Positions 1 to 11,659 of a stretch of 64,000 bases of DNA are shown here, one piece after another. A program made the translations under genes and the position numbers. Each line of letters starts with the position of its first letter. Position 1 is the stretch's first letter. Source of the DNA: Talpa occidentalis (taxonomy: Eukaryota; Chordata; Mammalia; Eulipotyphla; Talpidae); assembly GCF_014898055.3 (NCBI RefSeq), contig NW_023601322.1:9629312-9693311 (forward strand), given 5' to 3'. The notes below the pieces were generated by a model. It did not search any database. It was not told the origin of the DNA and worked only from the letters and a program-made list of their open reading frames with translations.

Positions 1-3000
1 TTACTCTGAAGTGATAGACCAGAAGAGATTTAGATCTCTAAGGCTGGCTGTGGGAAGTTCTGTGCTTAGCATTATGTAATGGAGAGGTGTTAGAGACTTT
101 CTCTCCTTTGCCATCTGCCTCTTGTCTAAGACTTCCTGAGTGTGTTAGGAACAGCTCTGTGTAGAAAAAGATGGCCCCTCCTGGGCCTGGAGTCACCCAG
201 GAGGTGGCCTGCCCCAGCCAACACCGCAGGGTGGCAGATAAGTGCTGGCAGGGGCAGGGACTTGTGTAACCTGGTCCCCTCTGGTTACTTTGATGTTTAG
301 CAAAAGCAAAAGCAAGCTGAATAAGAGACTTTGCTGGCCCCAGGGCTGATAAAACACTCAAAGATTCTGGGGGATCTAAGTGATATCAGCAACCGTGTTG
401 ACAACAAGGGAGACCAGTTTTAAAGTGCTCCTGGCCTCAAGCTCCCTAAAAGTAGTGGGGTGCTGTGCATAAACAGGCCTTGCAGGGGGCTATCAATGAA
501 ATCGGGTGGCTTGAAGAGAGATTTTGCTGTGGGGAGTACTGGTCACTCAAATATCTTCGTTCATGTTGTGAGAAATGGGTTAGAGGAGCCTTCAGCTGTG
601 ATAAGGAGAGAACTTAACAGTGTAAGCACAGAACTTAACAGACTGGTTTCCCTTCTGATACTATTAGTAATAGTGTCAACAATCACCTTGTTGAAGTCAT
701 TTTTATAGACATCTCTCCACAACAGGTGACATGGTAAACTGACAGACCCCCAATCACAGTGAGTAGAGGACATTGGTGTTGGTCTAAGAAAGCAGCAGTC
801 ACCCCCTGGTCCTCATGACTCGAGTGACAGGATACGGCATGCAGAGGGGTTCTGATGTGGAGATGAGCAGCCGAGAATCGGGCATAGATCATCCAAGAGC
901 CAATGCGGGGTGCTAAGCTGGGCTGAGGGGTGAGGCACAGACTGAGCGAGAAGGAAAACCAAACATAAGACGCATCCTGAATAATTTTGGGCAGCTGCAA
1001 AATGTATTTCCGTATTTTATTTGGCCGCCGATCACCCCACTTGACTTTTATAACACAATGACTGTCCAGGGCCCGGTGGAGGACACTTGTGGAGTGTGTG
1101 TGGCTCCCGGCACCGCCCGCTGCAGCATCGGGGAGCCGGAAGGGAGGCGGGTGTTGGTTTTCCTGCTCCTTCCCCTGTGGCTACACTGCGTGTTCCAATG
1201 ATTGAAACCACAATTTGGATAAAATATATATTTGTTTTATGTGTGAGGATTTTCTATTTCGAGCTGACTGTCACTCTGAGATTGAGGAGGGAGGTCTGAC
1301 GAGTGCTTGTGAGACTTGACTTGCCTTCCTGCGGGCGGCCCTCCAGGTCTGTGATTTCCTGGCCTAGACCTTGAGTGTCTGCTGGGGCTTGGACTACATT
1401 CTCCGTAGACTTGTGGAGGGGCTACTTGTGTTGTGGGGTGTGGAGGGTGAGGAGGAAGAAAAACCCAGTTTGCCCCCTAATGTATTAATTCCTATGCAGC
1501 TAGAACTGGTTATAAACATGCTGTGGATTCTGAAGTTGCGCAGGTGTCCTGGGGTATCAGGCCTTCATGCAAGGGAAGGAATTGATGTTGCCTTGGGAGG
1601 GGTTGCCTCTGGGAGGGGCAGAGTTTCGATAATGTGAAGCTACCAATGCTGTGTTTTGCTTCTCCCTACTTCTTCCCACCCACTATTTGATTCCCACCTA
1701 CTAAGAAAATGTAACTTTGCAGGCTCAGTTTCTATTTACAAATCCAGATAATCACACTGAATGGTTTCCTCCCTGAGGTACTGCCAGAACTGATGAGATT
1801 TTGGTAAAAGCATTGGCCGATACTGTAGAAACAGAGCATTGTTATTAATTTTGCTGTCCTGCTCTTGAGCAGATGAACGGCCCTTCCTAGTAACAGCTGT
1901 TACATCTCCCTTCATTCCCCTCTGCACCGCCACATCCTAGTCATAGTCTGATTTCTCCCTGGCTGATGGAGTGGCCACTCATCTTGTGGGTTTCCAAACA
2001 CCTCCAACCCATATTACAAAATTCCGCCTCTCTTAGGATGGAAGGCCATTTTAATGGTTCCTCTTCTTGTGCACTAACCCTCGGTGAGTTCTGTTTTGGA
2101 GGGATGAAGTTCACCTTTTTTAGTTTTTCCTTCAAAGTTTTCCACAGCTTGACCTCAGACTTCCTTTTCAACCTTGACTTTTACGCTGCCCAGCTTTAAA
2201 AGTCCACTTTAGCTGCGATCATTAAGCCACTGTTCCCCCAAATTACTTTGCAGTTTCTTTTGTAATTCTGGAATAGTCAGTGGCCTCCAGTCATCTTTTC
2301 CTATGCCCGATGGCTAAAGGTGCAGCTCAGCTTTTAACTCTTATAGAAAATTTAGCCCTTATAATCAATCACTTTCCTTAATAAAAGTTCTCTGGCAAAA
2401 TTGCCTCCAAGCTCTCATTTCATTCACCGTTCGTTCCTCATTCTGCAAAAGTCACTCATCGTGGATTGTCTGTATTAGATTGCCTGTATTATTACCTAAG
2501 ATTGAAGTGTCTTTTTCTCTCCATTTAATTGCAAAGAACAGAAACCTGTTCAAGCTAGCACATCAAGGGAGGTGTATAGAAAAGATGTCCTAGGGTGTCT
2601 TTTTCATCAAACCACAAGACCCCCAGGGAATGGGACTATCCAGTCATTGCTCAGCTGGGGGAGAGGGTGAGGGATGAAGTTATTTCCAAGGGATTTTTGG
2701 CTGATAAAACTAGAGACTGAGACCATGAAGATCTCAGATTTCCTATGAACTTCTTGAACATGAAGATTGGATGAGGTTTGACTCAATTTTGTATTCCTCA
2801 CCACAAATGTACAAAGCAAGAGCTCACTAAATAATCAATCATTGATGAAACTTTGATAGCACAGAAATGCTGTTGACCTACTGTGGTAAAGGAATTACAG
2901 ATGCTTTTGACCTGCAGAGTTAAAGGAAGTTAAAGGAGAGAGAAACTGGTTTTTAAGAGCTTCCCCTACTTGCGTTGATAATGATTAAATGTTGAATCAA

Positions 3001-4289
3001 GTTCCAGTTGTCAGCTGGCACTGTGCATGCCAGTGGTGGGGAGGGACTGTGCTCATTGAGGATCATCATTCTAACAAAACAAATTGCTGATGATGGTCTG
3101 TTTTTCAACTTCAATTTGCCTGCTTCCAAAACAATACAAACCCAAGGTAGCCCTCTCCTTGGTGATGACTAGCAAGCTCTGTTAGAACTTCCCACGCCTC
3201 CACGTCACCCACAATCTAAAGGAGCAGTCTGTGTGGTTTGGGTGACAGTTACCCACACCTGGCTACCCCATCTTCCTTGACAATTAACTTGGGGCCACAA
3301 AGGCCTTTGTGATAGACATCTGGTTTACCTTGCCTCTTTTGACTTTGGAATCCTCATTCACATCATAGAAGCCTCATTAAGAGGAAGGTTATCAGGAGAG
3401 AGGAAATGTGTTCAGCTGCTCTGAGGAAGTGGCCAAGAATACATTAGCATTAAAATGATGTCCTCAGTTGGGGGGACAGTGAATGGAGCTGAGATATCTC
3501 CAAAACAAAATATTTGGTGTGATTCTTCTGCAGTTACTGCTCTGGGGTAGGTATGCAAATTGTTCCCTTGCAGTTTAACTCAAAAAGTGGTTTGAGTCAG
3601 CATGGTTAGATCTTTGTACTTTGTTAAGGGAATTTGTCCCTTTGTTCAGTGAGACCTAGGTGTTCTGTCATTTTGAGTGAAGAATAGCCAGGGTTAGCCA
3701 GGGTAAGCCAGGAGAGCCAGCCTGAACTTGGAGGTCCGCTCCTGCTGGTCACACCAACACTTCCAAAACCTGAGGAGGAACTCTATTCACCTACGGTAGT
3801 GGGCATTTGAAACTCCCAGTATCAATGACTTACACCCCATGTCAGGTATACAGTTGTTACATATATTCAAATATGGGGTGCCCACTGCTTGCCAGGTACA
3901 ATTCTAGCTAAACCTCCTGTCTTGCTACTTGTAGCTTAATGCATGAAGTTACCTCAAAGTCATTTTTTTCCCCTTTGTTTAATGGGGAAATCCAAAAGAG
4001 AGAGAGAGAATAAAAGAAATATGATACGTTCTCTCAGTTTTTGATGCCTTACCATCTGTGCCTACTACTCTTGACCTAATTCAGTTGCCTGGCTTAAAAC
4101 ATGGAATGTTGGGAGTAAAATGGGTTTGGGTTACAGTGTGAGCACTGCCATGATGACTCTGAATAACTGAGGTCCGGTGGCTTCTTCCTCTGGACAATAG
4201 GGGGCAGCTAGCCTCATTGGTTTGTTGTGAGTGTGAGACCGCTGATGTGAGGCTGTGGTGTGCTGCCCTGGGATTGAGAGTGCTACATG
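1..4289. other. Unique-looking non-coding sequence, no gene seen
   Basis: No open frame here has splice context or a recognisable product. Around 2515-2830 the wording resembles an old, heavily decayed repeat, but I cannot name it. Around 3870-3960 there is a faint MIR-like stretch. A short (AG)n run lies near 4000. Otherwise I see nothing. Confidence 0.6.
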
Positions 4290-4440
4290 ATGACACGATT
4301 ATTAACATCCAGTTTATTCAGCACCTCCTTTAGGCCTGTTTTGGTGCTGGATTCTGGAAATGTTGGGATGAATAACATGGTCTATACTGAAAAGCTCTTT
4401 ATTCAGCCAAGGGGATAATCACATCCAAATAACTACAACC
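4290..4440 (+). repeat. L2 LINE fragment
   Basis: The text follows the L2 3' pattern in order: a 'TTTATTCAGCACCTCCTTT' block, a 'GGTGCTGGATTCTGG' block, then a 'GGATGAATAACATGG' block. This parallels the 'attgagcacctactatg ... ggtgctggg ... gaataaa' order of mammalian L2. It is decayed and has no coding capacity. Confidence 0.6.
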
Positions 4441-4497
4441 TTTATAGGAGGATTTCTTTTGTATGTCATCGTCACTGGACTCTTGTCATTGTGAAAT

Positions 4498-4967
4498 TGT
4501 TACGAGACAACCCGGATGTGAAATGGGTTGGCCTGAGTGTGGGTCCTCACCTGCGCTTAAAAGGGGCTTATAATGAGACTCAACTGCAGACAGACACAAA
4601 AAGGGTAATAAAGGGTTTATTTACAAAAGGGGGAAATGCAGAAGTGAATAAATCAGGGAGAAAGAGAGAAATTGGTGAATGTGTCCTATCAGTTCTGCTG
4701 AGCTGGGACCCCAATGGCATGCTGAAAGCTGGTGAAAAAAACCAAGTACCCCCAAGACCCAAATGTCCAGTTATATCCCAAGCCTGGCTGCTTAACTCCA
4801 CCCTCAGTCCTCAGCAATCCTCCCTTGGCTGGTGATGACATATGGTGTTTGTAGTCCTTGGTGTCTTGCATCTCACTGTTCTGGGGGGGGGGGGGGGGGG
4901 GCGGGGTGGGGGTGGAGTCCATAAAACCTGTTTGTGGAGTTGGTTCAGGACATCCCTCCCCTCAACA
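4498..4967 (-). mobile_element. Solo LTR, ERV1-like
   Basis: The 470-bp segment starts TGTTACGAG and ends CTCAACA, so it has TGTT...AACA termini. It is flanked on both sides by AAAT (4494-4497 and 4968-4971), a 4-bp TSD typical of ERV1/gammaretroviral integration. On the minus strand an AATAAA poly(A) signal lies at 4616-4621, close to the 3' end as expected for an LTR. No internal viral genes adjoin it, so it is a solo LTR left by recombination. The orientation rests on the poly(A) signal. The family was not identified. Confidence 0.6.
4883..4901 (+). repeat. 19-base poly(G) tract
   Basis: An uninterrupted run of 19 G is followed by C and two more G blocks to about 4916. It lies inside the solo LTR, where the LTR sense strand reads poly(C). 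Runs this long are rare in mammals and prone to length change and to G-quadruplex formation. Confidence 0.95.
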
Positions 4968-4971
4968 AAAT

Positions 4972-5560
4972 CTTTGTCTAAATGTGCAACGTGAAGTGCT
5001 AGGTCCCCTGAGGAGGAAACAGAAGTTGGGAGACATCCGGCTAAGCACTCAGACTTTCCTTAGAGGACACCAGCTTCTCGTGGTATCACTCCTCCCAGGA
5101 AAAGCCAAGGACACCCTGTGATGGACCGCCCTTTCCTCGGGCCCATTTTCTTAGCTGGAGTGACTCAGTTTGTCCAAGATTAAACTAAGTAGATGCTTGG
5201 ATTGGGGACTTACCTTTCAAAAGCCAAAACAGTTTAGAAGCTGGGAGCAAGCTGATCACCCTGGTTAGGGTCTGTCCTTGTTCTGTGGAGGTGATTCAGC
5301 ATCCTGATGTAGGCTTTGTGCACATTTCACATGGTTAGACATAGAGCCATCCTCTGAGAAAAGCAAGGAGAGAATGGAGCAGGATAAGATGGGAGAAGGC
5401 AGTGTGGCTTTGTCCATCCTTTTATTCATGAACCTGCTTCTTGTAATGGAATCTATTATTATTTTAAAGAAGAGCCCTCTAGATTCAAGCAAACTAGACT
5501 ATACAATATAAGTGTAAAGTTCATGGGTCCTTAAAAATATTCTATAAGTAGTGGTGGTGG
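4972..5560. other. Unique-looking sequence, no gene seen
   Basis: No repeat or exon signal was recognised in this stretch. Confidence 0.6.
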
Positions 5561-5564
5561 CTGT

Positions 5565-5632
5565 GCCTGGTAGTGTTACTGCACAGAACTTGATACGCAG
5601 CAGACACTCAACAAATATTTGTTGAAGAAATC
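5565..5632 (+). repeat. MIR/L2 3'-end fragment
   Basis: A 'GCAGACACTCAACAAATATT' block followed by TGTTGAAGAAAT matches the shared 'aggcactcaataaatatttgttgaatgaa' ending of ancient mammalian MIR/L2 copies. It is too short to separate the two. Confidence 0.5.
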
Positions 5633-6799
5633 GTGGAATCAGTCTTATCTTAAGAATAACTGTATGAACTGGGTTCCAATTCAGTAGAATTTTGGCCTGG
5701 GTCTTATTTGGAAAATGCATAAACCTAGACCCTCTCTGGGTACCTGGGTGCACTGATGTCTGATCTGTATGGGTGTGCTTATGTTCTCTCTTCTTGATGC
5801 TGTTTTTCCTCCTGATGGAATCACATGATACAAGCTGAGAAGCTGCCTGATCTTTTGCTTGCAGCTTGCACGCTTCTAGAACATGCCTATGCTGTAAACA
5901 TGCTGATAGCATGGGCCAGGATGTGCCACTTGTGTGATCAGTGCCCAGTGCTTTCCTCCTAAAGATACAGGAGAAATTTCCACGTAACTGTTAATGCCAG
6001 GTGGGAAGGAAGCCAGGCCTAGCTCCCTGCTGGGAACTATAACAATCTGGAACCCCAGCTGGGATTTGCCGGCATTCCCTTCCTCTGAATCCCTGCACTA
6101 TCCTGTGGGATTGGAATATCCAATAAACCTTTGGATAAGCCAGAATTTTCCTGGTTTTTAGTTGATACCTAAATGGCAACATTTTGTGTTCTCTCTGTCT
6201 CTTCTTGGGAAGTGTTTCTGTTTACCTGGAGAGGTTAGATTGCTGCAGGGTGGACCTGCAGATATTGCCAGAAACAGTAATTAGTTTGCTGGGTGCCAGT
6301 TCTGTAAATCCCATGCCCGTAGCACCTGAAGGCAATTGCCAGACATTTACGTCATCCTTTGAGTCAGATTCCCATGTCATCACTATGTATGCTGAAATAC
6401 CATGTTCACTTATGTCTCTGATAAGCCAGATTTCTTTATGGTCTATTACTTCACCTAAGAAAACAGTAAGTGTCTTGTCCACGGAAGGGGAGACTCTTTT
6501 AGGCTAACAGTTCATTTAATAAATTGCCTTTATTTCTGTACTCAGTGTTAAATATTGGTTCAAAGAATTAATGTTTTTTTTTGCAGAGTCTGTAGCTTGC
6601 CTTATTTTCAATGGTAGAGTCAAATCTCTATAAAATTAATTGCTCATACACCTTGGGTTTATAATAGACTAATAAATAAATTATTTAAGAATTGCATCTT
6701 ATGTCAGTCATATTTCCCTACAAGAAGTTTGTGGATTTACAAGGAAAAATGTCTTCATTAAGAAGTTACAAAGAAATGTCAGATTTCTTCTTATTGGTG
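5633..6799. other. Unique-looking AT-rich sequence, no gene seen
   Basis: No recognised repeat, RNA gene or exon. The short open frames on both strands near 6184-6507 have no splice context and look fortuitous. Confidence 0.6.
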
Positions 6800-6803
6800 G
6801 AAC

Positions 6804-7747
6804 TGTTACTGGCAGGGTGAGGGGTACCCCAGGACCCCCAAACATGCCCACTTTAAATGAGTTCTGCCATCCCCCACAGCAAGACAAAACATATTCTAGT
6901 GCTTAAGGCCTTTGATGGAAAGGAACTTTAATACAATTAATGTGCAATAAAGACGAGAGGAGGGAAAGAATAGATAAAAGAGCTTTTACATGAAACACCC
7001 AAAGTTAGCTGTCTTCTCGTGGGTAAATACCCAACCAAGCAGGGTTGGCCCAGAGCAGGGCTGCTGAGGCCTAAGTGTTCGCCCCAAGTCTAAGGCACCT
7101 TCCTGTGGGGACCATAGGAAAGAGGCAGAAGGGACCAGGCCAGTTTAGAAGGAAAAGAGCAAAATCAAGATAAAAGCTGCCATTGTTAACCTCGGCATAG
7201 GTCTCTCTCCCACATCTACTTAAGTGTCTCCTTCCACATCCCCTGGTACCAGTCCAAGACCAAGGAGCAAGCACAGCTTCTTCACCTGTCTCTCTGCTCC
7301 ACGTGCCTCCTCCAGGTCTCCTTGATTCCTTCATTTTCCCTCCACTCGCCTCTCCAGCTTCTCCACCTCCCTGCTCAGCTCCACCCTTTCTTTTTTTTTT
7401 TTTTAAAGAGAAACGTATTTTCCTGATTTTATTTTAAGATTGATTTATTTATACAAGCACTGGGGTACAGGCCAGAGGCGCGGGAGGGTGAGAGGATTCA
7501 CCAGAGACGAGCAGGGAGCAGAACAGGCAGAAGGACCGATGTACACTGCTGAGGGGAGCAGCGGGCGAGTCAGGAGAGCACCATGTGGGAAGCTCCCTGG
7601 CCAGCCAGGGATCAAACCCGTGCTGCAGAGGCTGCAGCTTCACAGCACTGCGCTCAACCTGCTTTGCCACAGGGAGGCCCTCCACCCTTTCTTGGGTGGG
7701 GCAGGAAACCTGGAACCTCCCCTTTCTCTGGAGACCACCCAGTTACA
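6804..7747 (-). mobile_element. Solo LTR (ERV1-like, family A), split by a SINE
   Basis: The segment runs from TGTTACTGGCAGGG to CCACCCAGTTACA and is bounded by GAAC at 6800-6803 and 7748-7751, a 4-bp TSD. Its reverse complement matches the solo LTR at 60052-60659 along its length: the same start (TGTAACnGGGTGGTC...), the same GGAGGTTCC block and the same end (CTGnCA...GTAACA). Removing the SINE at 7391-7680 and its duplicated target leaves about 640 bp. No gag/pol/env sequence is adjacent. The 4-bp TSD points to ERV class I. Confidence 0.8.
7391..7680 (-). mobile_element. tRNA-derived SINE inserted in the family A LTR
   Basis: The minus-strand element runs from a GGGCCTCCC head at its right end to an A-rich tail at its left end. 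It is flanked by a perfect TCCACCCTTTCT duplication (7380-7391 and 7681-7692). It carries the family's CACATGG block and the CAGCAGTGTAC block. The target lies inside the LTR, so this SINE is younger than that LTR. No product is encoded; SINEs depend on L1 for movement. Confidence 0.92.
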
Positions 7748-7804
7748 GAACCGGTCCACTTGGAAGCTAGATATTTAATGTGCCCCCTGCCAGAATGATC
7801 TTTT

Positions 7805-8106
7805 TTTTTTTTTAATAGAGGCATGTTATTTATTTATTTGTTTGTTTGTTTTGTTTATACATGCACTGGGTACAGTTAGAAGCGCGGGAGGATGAGAGAA
7901 TTCACCAGAGCCAGAGCGGGGAGCAGAGCAGGCAGACTGATGAAGTACACTGCTGAGGGGAGCAGAGGGCGGCAGGAGAGGTCTGCGCGCCATGTGGGAC
8001 CCTCCTCTGGTGGCCGGGGAGCAGCCGGGGATCGAACCGGGGCCGCAGAGGCCTCGGGCAGCTTCGCAACCCAGCGCCCAACCTGCTGTGCCACTGGGGA
8101 GGCCCC
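7805..8106 (-). mobile_element. tRNA-derived SINE, GC-rich subfamily with tail extension
   Basis: This is a full-length minus copy with near-perfect TSDs (AGAATGATCTTTT on the left, AGGATGATCTTTT on the right). The internal promoter reads TGGCNCAGNNGG (box A) and a GGTTCGATCCC-like box B. Its tail contains AACATGCCTCTATT before the poly(A), a signature shared with the copies at 45048 and 56921. High GC and intact CpGs suggest it is relatively young. Confidence 0.92.
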
Positions 8107-8119
8107 AGGATGATCTTTT

Positions 8120-8984
8120 GGGGTCAAGTCCAGTCTGTAATGGCAGTGAAAAGAGGTGCTGTCCAGGCAAGATAGAATTCCTCGTGAATGTGGAGGCAGT
8201 GAGAATCAGTTTTGAAGTCTAAATGGATTCGGCCTCCTAAGTTGCCTGCACTTTATTTTATTCCTTGTCTTTGACTTATTGTGCAGGGCAGCACCTTTAG
8301 ATTCTTTAACTGCTTTTTAGAAAAGGCGAATGTGGTGTCATGTAGACTAAAGCTCTAAAAGTGGGTAGTTGGCTTTAACCCGCGTGTCCCCTTTTTACAG
8401 AGGGAAGCAGTTCTGAGCAGGCCGACTGTCTGGATTCTGGACTCACTTCCTTCATTTTATCTTCTCCTCTGAGATCCCGACTTGTAAAGAAACAAATTTC
8501 TCCTTTTATGAGGCTGTTTAGTGCGAGGTGACTGGTGTCGTTCAATATAATCTATAGTACTTAACAGCTAAATACACTTTGTTTTCCCAAAGCTGATCAC
8601 AGTAAAAATAAGGAAAGGAGAGAAGCAACAGTTTGAGGGAGGGAGAGTGAAAAAAGAGAGAATAATGGGGGGAAATAATTGTGTAGGAGCATGGTATTTT
8701 AAAAAAATTCAATTTTAGCTTCAAAATCAAGACCAACTGTTGTTTACATGGTTTTGTTGGCTTCGTAATTAAAAGCATCTTGCCCAAAGCAAATCGAAGT
8801 TGTTCTTAATAATGTTCTACAAGATGACATGGAAGTTGATCAGATATTTTCCTTCCCAAACTATTTCAGATTCCACAGTGTCTTCCATAGAGTTTTAGGG
8901 GACTGAGGCGAATAACCACAGTCCAGGGATAATTGTGTTTATTATATAAAAATAGCTTCAGGTGGTTATGGGAGGCAGGAGAAC
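8120..8984. other. Unique-looking sequence, no gene seen
   Basis: AT-rich sequence with a purine-rich stretch near 8615-8665. No repeat or exon was recognised. Confidence 0.6.
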
Positions 8985-9062
8985 ATGGAAGATGAGGTGA
9001 TTTGCCCAGGGTGGGGAGCTAGTGGGGGAGGGGACCTGAACCTGGGAGGCTTCAGCAGCACA
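8985..9062 (-). repeat. MIR fragment
   Basis: The order GATGAGGTGATTTGCCCAGG, GGGAGCTAGTGGG, GACCTGAACC matches the antisense MIR core ('gaggttaagtaacttgcccaaggtcacacagctagtaagtgg...gattcgaacc'). Confidence 0.6.
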
Positions 9063-9934
9063 GAAGCCTCATTTGTTGCTAGAATTAGGGATAGAAAGAA
9101 ATAAAACATATTATTTTAAAATACTTCTGTGTAATATAATTTAAGAAGAGATCTGACTTCTGCATTGTCCTATCTTTGGGAACAAAGATGGATTATTTGG
9201 GTCAGCCATCTGCCTGAATCCTCTTGATGCTGGCTTTGAGGCAACATTGTTTGAAAAGAGTGGCAATGTTTCTCTTGGGAAATTTGCAGTGAGGTTTCCA
9301 GCTATTACCTGAGCTTTGCCCTGTGCTAACAAGTTTCTATGAAGTCTGCAGGTGTGAATTGTTTCTCCAAGGGCCAGTGTATAGAGCTAGATGAGAAACT
9401 TGATCAGATGCTGGGAGCAGAAGACTTTCATAAATACACAACTTAAAAATATGTTTGAACAAAAAGACATTTTTATGACCCATCTTCCCCTAGTTACTGT
9501 TTTTCCCCATACCTGAAAGGAGGATAAATCACATTCTTCCATGTTGCTATTCTATTGTGCAGTTTTTCCCTGTTCCTGAAATATCTTTTCTTCCTGCCTG
9601 TCCCTTCTTCCCTAAACTCCTCCCATTTTACTTCCCATTAGTCCTGCCCTAGGGATTCTTCCTCAAACATTGCAGGCGGGATTACTTGTCTTTCCCTTTG
9701 TTATTTTAAATTCCACTTACCCCTGCATATGAAAATTCTATGTATGTTTGTCTCCTCTGCTCCACTGTGAATTTTTTGACTATAGGGACTTTGTCTTGTT
9801 TAGGGGTTTGGATGAATGGATGGAGGAGTGAACAAGCAAACAAGTGAGCAAACAATCTATGTGTGGATTTGTTGCTATTGATTAGAGTGTATTAGTAAAA
9901 AATGGTGGTAAACCAGAGTATTGGCAACTGTCTA
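9063..9934. other. Unique-looking sequence, no gene seen
   Basis: No recognised feature. Pyrimidine-rich text around 9540-9680 has no splice or coding context. Confidence 0.6.
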
Positions 9935-10115
9935 GATGCTTACCAGAATCTCAATATTATTGACATTTCGGTCAGATTGTTCTTTATTGTGGGCATTACC
10001 CTGTGCACTGTGGGATTGCTTAGTAGCATCCCTGGACACTACCTGCTATGCTACTTACTGACTTGTGACCATCCAAGATATCTCTAGAGAGTGCCCAGTG
10101 GCCCCCACTTGGCCA
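9935..10115 (+). mobile_element. MER5A-like hAT-Charlie DNA transposon relic
   Basis: The segment follows the MER5A consensus over most of its length. Diagnostic blocks in order are GACATTTCGGTCAGATTGTT, CTTTATTGTGGGCA, CCCTGTGCACTGTGGGAT, TAGCAGCATCCCTGGAC and ACCTGCTATG. It is a non-autonomous hAT element with no transposase and is ancient in placental mammals. The terminal inverted repeats are decayed. Confidence 0.85.
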
Positions 10116-11429
10116 CAGGACTGGTTTCATCATTGGGATATGTATGGAAGTAAGAGGCAGTTAAGAGTGGGGGTATATTTTCCACACTCTCCGAGATGCT
10201 GACCAGCTGTAGGAGTACAGGGGAGAATTTTGAAGCCCTTGGGTATGATGGCACCACAAGATAGAGAAGGCCTGGGTCCTGAATGACCATATGGAGCAGA
10301 ACCTCCCTCCCTAAGCTGCACTGAAATGCAATGTATGAAGAGAACAAACCATTATTGCATTAGGCCAATGAGAGTTGGGGGTTTACCCCACCTAACCTTC
10401 CTGAACCTGAGCTAAAGAGACCTTGCTGAAACAGCCATGCTAGTATTCCAGGTAGTGACTTTCCAACCATCAAAAAACCATTCCAATGAAAAACATTCCA
10501 ACCACAGAAAAGAGACATTTTTGTTTATTCTCATGCAGCCTCAGCCTTGTTGCCATACTTCTTTTAATTCCTGTATTTTATCAGAAAATAAGATGATGAT
10601 AAATGTGAATGTTTTATTCCTACCACTCGAATAAGTCTGACATGTGAATAATGAGCAGCTTTGAGCTATAAATAATTTCAGTAAAAAGTAATGAAACATC
10701 AAGTGTCCTAGCCGTTTTCATCTTGCTGCCTTTGAATATGTGTCTGCAACACAAGTTCGACTTGAGATATTTGTGGCAATTTATGTTTAATGTACTTTAA
10801 CATTTTGAGGGGAAAATGACAGATGTTGACACCCTACAGTCACAGCTGTTCCCCACACCATTAATAAATCTCTGTATGATGTGATGGGCTCTGAAATGGA
10901 CTCATACATGCTTAGTCCAGCTGAATGCTGTGGATTAGTGTCTTTTAAAAAGCTGAACCCAAAATCTTGCTTATCAGATTAAATTCAGTGCATAGTTCTA
11001 GATTTCTTTTGCAGTGATTAATTGTATTTATGGTCGTGTCTGCGCCAAACCACTGGCCAAAATGCGTAAGGCAAGCGGTTGCATTTGGCACCCATCTGGA
11101 TGACAACAGCGGGGTTGTTTGCAGGAGACAATGGCTGTTTGTGGGTGAGCCCTGGGATGGCTGAAAACTTTGTGTTTTGATTCAGTGGTCTCGCTGCGTG
11201 CTCCTTTGGCATGGCATTCACTCCTTTGTGCAAAGAGCCACCCCAGTGAATTTTACCCTACCTGTCAGTCAACTGCAGGGTCCCTGTCAGGAAAGCAAAT
11301 CTGGATTGGTAAAGTCTCTCTTTCTAGTAAACTCCTGATAGGCATCCTAACTATCAAATACCTGGTTCTTATGTCTTCACCCCACATAACATATTTTCAC
11401 AGTAATAAGGCTAGTTAATATGTATGATG
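10116..11429. other. AT-rich unique sequence, possible conserved non-coding block
   Basis: No exon or repeat was recognised. The part at about 10640-11060 is even in texture, free of recognisable transposon text, and rich in TAATTA/TTTATG-type homeodomain-like motifs. That texture is common in conserved enhancers, but conservation cannot be seen from one sequence. Confidence 0.4.
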
Positions 11430-11625
11430 CTAATTAAACACTGGCTCTAAGTGTTTTGTATACAGCATGTGCCTGATTTTCACAGTGGTCTTATGGGGAA
11501 GGTACTATTAACAGCTCTTTTAATATTATGTACAAGAGGTTGAGGCACAGAGTGGCACAATGACTTGCAAAAGGTCACAAAGTAAACAAAATACCTGAGA
11601 GAAATCTAGGCCCCACACACCCACG
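11430..11625 (-). repeat. MIR element
   Basis: Antisense MIR text in order: TTTTCACAGTGGTCTTATGG, GGTACTATTAACAG, AGAGGTTGAGGCACAGAG, GACTTGCAAAAGGTCACA. This corresponds to 'ctcacaacaaccctatgaggtaggtactatta...gaggcacagagaggttaagtaacttgcccaaggtcaca'. Confidence 0.8.
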
Positions 11626-11659
11626 GGTGGGAATATTAGCAGGATGTCCAAGAAGATAG

